Shown here: positions 7,101 through 8,590 of the stretch, in pieces
Position numbering within the stretch: the first letter of the stretch is position 1
How the letters are laid out: each line of letters starts with the position of its first letter
Source: Chitinophagaceae bacterium
GTDB lineage: Bacteria > Bacteroidota > Bacteroidia > Chitinophagales > Chitinophagaceae
Length of the DNA stretch: 8,590 nucleotides
Assembly (NCBI GenBank): GCA_947468255.1
Contig: CANIMM010000124.1
Location: 1-8,590 of the forward strand
Direction of reading: 5' to 3'
Program-made: the position numbers and the translations under genes
The notes under the pieces: model-generated
What the model was told of the DNA's origin: nothing
What the model saw: the letters and a program-made list of their open reading frames with translations, nothing else
The model's database searches: none

Positions 7101-8590
7101 CCCACTATTAGTTCATTTACACCTTCATCGGCAGGAACTGGTTATACTGTCACTATTACGGGAACTAATTTTACAGGAGCAACCGTAGTAAGGTTTGGCG
7201 GAACAGCAGTCACCTCCTTTACTGTGGTAAGTGCCACTAGTATAACAGCGGTAGTTGCAAGTGGTACAACCGGCACAATAGCTGTAACTACACCGGGGGG
7301 AACAGCAACTTCTTCGGGCAGTTTTACATTTATTCCAGCCCCCACCATTAGTTCATTTACACCTTCATCAGCAGTAACAGGAGTGATTATAACCATTACG
7401 GGAACCAATTTTACAGGAGCATCCGCAGTAAGTTTTGGCGGAACGGGAGCCACCTCCTACACTGTGGTAAGTGCTACTAGCATTACAGCAGTAGTTGCAA
7501 GTGGAACATCGGGAAATGTGAGTGTAACAACGCAAGGCGGTATAGCTACATCTGTTGGCTTTACTTATATACCACCTGCTCCCACAGTTACTTCATTTAC
7601 ACCTTCATCGGCTGCAACTGGAGCTGTCGTAACCATTACAGGAACCAATTTTACAGGAGCAACTGCAGTAAGTTTTGGCGGAACAGCAGCCACCTCCTTT
7701 ACTGTGGTAAGTGCTACTAGCATTACAGCGGTAGTAGCAAGTGGTACAACTGGCACTATATCTGTAACTACAGCTGGAGGAACAGCAAGCTCTTCGGGCA
7801 GTTTTACATTTATTCCTGCGCCCATTATTAGTTCATTTACACCCACATCTTCATTAACAGGAGCGGTCATAACCATTACGGGAACTAATTTTACAGGAGC
7901 AACTGCAGTAAGTTTTGGCGGAACGGCAGCCACCTCCTTTACTGTGGTTAGTGCTACTAGCATCACAGCGGTAGTTGCAAGTGGTACAAGCGGAGCTATA
8001 TCTGTAACCACAGCTGGCGGAACAGCTACATCTGCTGGCTTTACTTATATACCACCTGCCCCTACTATTGGTTCATTTACACCTTCATCGGCAGGAACTG
8101 GTCAAACAGTAACCCTTACGGGAACCAATTTAACAGGAGCTACTGCAGTAAGTTTTGGCGGAACAGCAGCCACTTCCTTTACTGTGGTTAGTGCTACAAG
8201 TATAACAGCGGTAGTAGCAAGTGGTACAAGCGGCACTATATCGGTAACTACAGCTGGAGGAACAGCGACTTCTTCTAGCAGTTTTACATTTAACCCTGCC
8301 CACTATTGGATAGGTGGAACAGGTAATTGGAATGATTTAACACATTGGGCATCTACTTCGGGTGGAGCAGCAGACAAGACATCCTTACCATCGGCGAGTG
8401 ATAATGTACGTTTTGATGCGAATTCAGGATTTACCTCGGGTAGTAAAACGGTAACGATAAATATACCAACTGCGTCATGTAATAATATGAATTGGACGGG
8501 TGTAACGAATACTCCAATCTTCTCTACTCCAAATGGCAATCAATTATTTTTATATGGTAATTTAACGCTTTCAACTGGGATGACTGTAAA
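4101..8590 (+). CDS. Large modular secreted adhesin-like protein (LamG-FnIII x3, IPT/TIG x5), 3' partial
   Basis: The frame is open for 1496 codons and runs off the window. Residues 1-21 are a signal peptide (MAKK, hydrophobic core, cleavage likely after LFA before QAPG), which fixes the start over an in-frame ATG at 3936. Three modules follow from residues 25, 344 and 675. Each has a LamG/concanavalin A-like domain (GNAFQFDG, then LTMEAWVRMDG, WYHIAGV, IDEVRIWN) of about 210 residues and an FnIII domain of about 100 (from 241, 564 and 897; ending NYYYRVRA). Residues 1000-1399 are five IPT/TIG domains of 80 residues each (SFTPSS, TITGTNFTGA, FGGTAVTSFTV, SATSITAVV). Residues 1401 on start a new region with YWIGGTGNWNDLTHWAS, a motif seen in large Bacteroidota surface proteins. 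LamG and FnIII domains suggest glycan or matrix binding outside the cell. Type IX secretion is plausible, but the C-terminal signal is not visible. No catalytic domain is seen. Confidence 0.9.
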   Translation, partial: MAKKILLFLTGFILIVSTLFAQAPGNAFQFDGVDDNFTIPNQSKFNFVNALTMEAWVRMDGGGDWSQIVSKSRSNGTWCFRRAGMSNDLIFNAAGGEVRSTTSLVIGRWYHIAGVFNGSSITIFVNGVAESTLSVSGNLAANTDDFYIGGDPGRSWNGAVDEVRIWNTALSQSDLQKNMYNEISTTSAGLVAYYKFDQGVSGASNSGVNTLTDATSSPANGTIVGSSIALTGATSNWVESYAMVVPNATSPTSIASTSFTANWNAPAIGTVDNAYMLDVSTSSNFSSRLSGYDGLILSASTTSQNVTGLTSGTNYYYRVRADKTSVTGQGGNSNSVKTIFTPPGNAFQFDGDRDIFTIPNQSKLNFTSALTLESWVRMDGSGDWSQIISKNTDNGTWCLRRSGMSNNLCFSAAGNEVTSTTSLIPGVWYHIAGVYNGSSITLYINGKSEASTSVSVAATLVANTNDVYIGGTSWNNRCWNGAIDEVRIWNTALSQSTLQANMFNVISPSSAGLVAYYQFDKGAPAVSNTGINTLTDATSNPADGTIAGSNIALTGTTSNWVESYAMVVPQASSSDITYTTFTANWTAPAIGIVDNYFLDVSTASDFSSYLSGYNGLTLASSTTSQLITGLTLGTPYYYRVRASKNTVFGQGGIIVNTATTLVPTFTPTASYTPPGNAFQFDGVDDNFTIPNQAKFNFVNALTMEAWVRMDGGGDWSQIVSKSRSNGTWCFRRAGMSNDLIFSAAGAEVRSTTSLVRGKWYHIAGVFNGSSITIFINGIAESTASVSRTLTANTNDLYIGGDPGRSWDGAIDEVRIWNTALSQSTLQANMYNEISPTSAGLVAYYKFDQGTAGEYNAGYNSLTRVDNLTDATSSPANGSVATSNIAFTGTKSNWVESYAMAIPTANAATNISSSGFTANWTASVIGSVNNYLIDVSSAANFSAPVSGSPFTVASPTTLLVVTGLNPSTNYYYRVRADKTSVTGQGGYSAKISTLLPVAPPAPTISSFTPSSAGTGYTVTITGTNFTGATVVRFGGTAVTSFTVVSATSITAVVASGTTGTIAVTTPGGTATSSGSFTFIPAPTISSFTPSSAVTGVIITITGTNFTGASAVSFGGTGATSYTVVSATSITAVVASGTSGNVSVTTQGGIATSVGFTYIPPAPTVTSFTPSSAATGAVVTITGTNFTGATAVSFGGTAATSFTVVSATSITAVVASGTTGTISVTTAGGTASSSGSFTFIPAPIISSFTPTSSLTGAVITITGTNFTGATAVSFGGTAATSFTVVSATSITAVVASGTSGAISVTTAGGTATSAGFTYIPPAPTIGSFTPSSAGTGQTVTLTGTNLTGATAVSFGGTAATSFTVVSATSITAVVASGTSGTISVTTAGGTATSSSSFTFNPAHYWIGGTGNWNDLTHWASTSGGAADKTSLPSASDNVRFDANSGFTSGSKTVTINIPTASCNNMNWTGVTNTPIFSTPNGNQLFLYGNLTLSTGMTV
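4173..7097 (+). repeat. Three tandem LamG-FnIII modules within the surface-protein gene
   Basis: The modules begin at 4173, 5130 and 6123 and measure 957, 993 and 975 bases, all multiples of three, so the frame is kept. Modules 1 and 3 are the most alike in DNA over the LamG part (roughly 90% by eye, with long identical runs), while module 2 is clearly more diverged. The FnIII parts differ more than the LamG parts. Module 3 carries an insert near 6654-6700 (EYNAGYNSLTRVDN), absent from the other two. Confidence 0.9.
7098..8297 (+). repeat. Five exact 240-base tandem IPT/TIG repeats
   Basis: Units start at 7098, 7338, 7578, 7818 and 8058. Each is exactly 240 bases (80 codons) without indels. 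The block encoding FGGTAATSFTVVSATSI is nearly identical in DNA in all units, while the first 20 residues vary. Unit ends alternate: units 1, 3 and 5 end SGSFTF or SSSFTF, whereas units 2 and 4 end GFTYIPP. This suggests growth by 480-base pairs of units. Confidence 0.93.

Noticed and set aside
7142..8011. Long antisense open frames opposite the IPT repeats (7142-7453 and 7565-8011)
   Set aside because: They mirror the low-complexity Thr/Ala/Val-rich repeat codons and give repetitive Val/Pro/Thr-rich products with no start context; the sense frame is open throughout and encodes clear domains.

Overview
The window comes from a member of the Bacteroidota, probably near Chitinophagaceae/Sphingobacteriia. 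The grounds are the moderate AT content, the absence of Shine-Dalgarno sequences, promoter candidates of the Bacteroidota type (TTTG, about 20 bases, TAnnTTTG), an AraC regulator with a membrane N-terminus, and a very long secreted adhesin-like protein of LamG, FnIII and IPT/TIG repeats. All genes are on the + strand. The species is inferred from style, not from a marker gene.

Positions 1-1393 hold a translationally coupled pair: an EamA/DMT-family membrane transporter and a GNAT N-acetyltransferase whose start overlaps the transporter's stop. The end of the GNAT gene, stop codon included, lies in a perfect 55-base palindrome (27-base arms, one central base). The palindrome consists of three 11-base cores (AGATGACATCT or AGATGTCATCT) at exact 20-base intervals.

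Positions 1422-2666 look like an accessory island. A type II toxin-antitoxin pair (84-residue ribbon-helix-helix-type antitoxin, 142-residue PIN-domain toxin, ATGA overlap) is followed by a decayed second copy of the GNAT 3' end with a shortened core repeat, and then by a third stub of the GNAT end with a full three-core repeat. The toxin-antitoxin pair is thus bracketed by duplicated GNAT tails that each carry the same repeat. Two of the three repeats end 10-11 bases upstream of a plausible promoter, one for the toxin-antitoxin pair and one for the AraC gene.

Positions 2667-3794 encode a 375-residue regulator with about seven membrane segments and a cytoplasmic AraC-type DNA-binding domain. 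A 306-base spacer follows with little recognisable content.

From 4101 to the window's end a single reading frame stays open for 1496 codons, which I checked codon by codon. It encodes a signal peptide, three LamG-FnIII modules of 319-331 residues, five IPT/TIG domains of exactly 80 residues each, and the start of a further region with a tryptophan- and glycine-rich motif (YWIGGTGNW). It is very probably a surface or secreted adhesin, perhaps a type IX secretion substrate, but its C-terminus is outside the window. The tandem copies are similar enough in DNA to point to recent expansion or gene conversion.

I see no CRISPR array, RNA gene, transposase or recognisable novel enzymatic system. The most unusual signal is the 20-base-period palindromic repeat tied to GNAT gene tails around the toxin-antitoxin pair.
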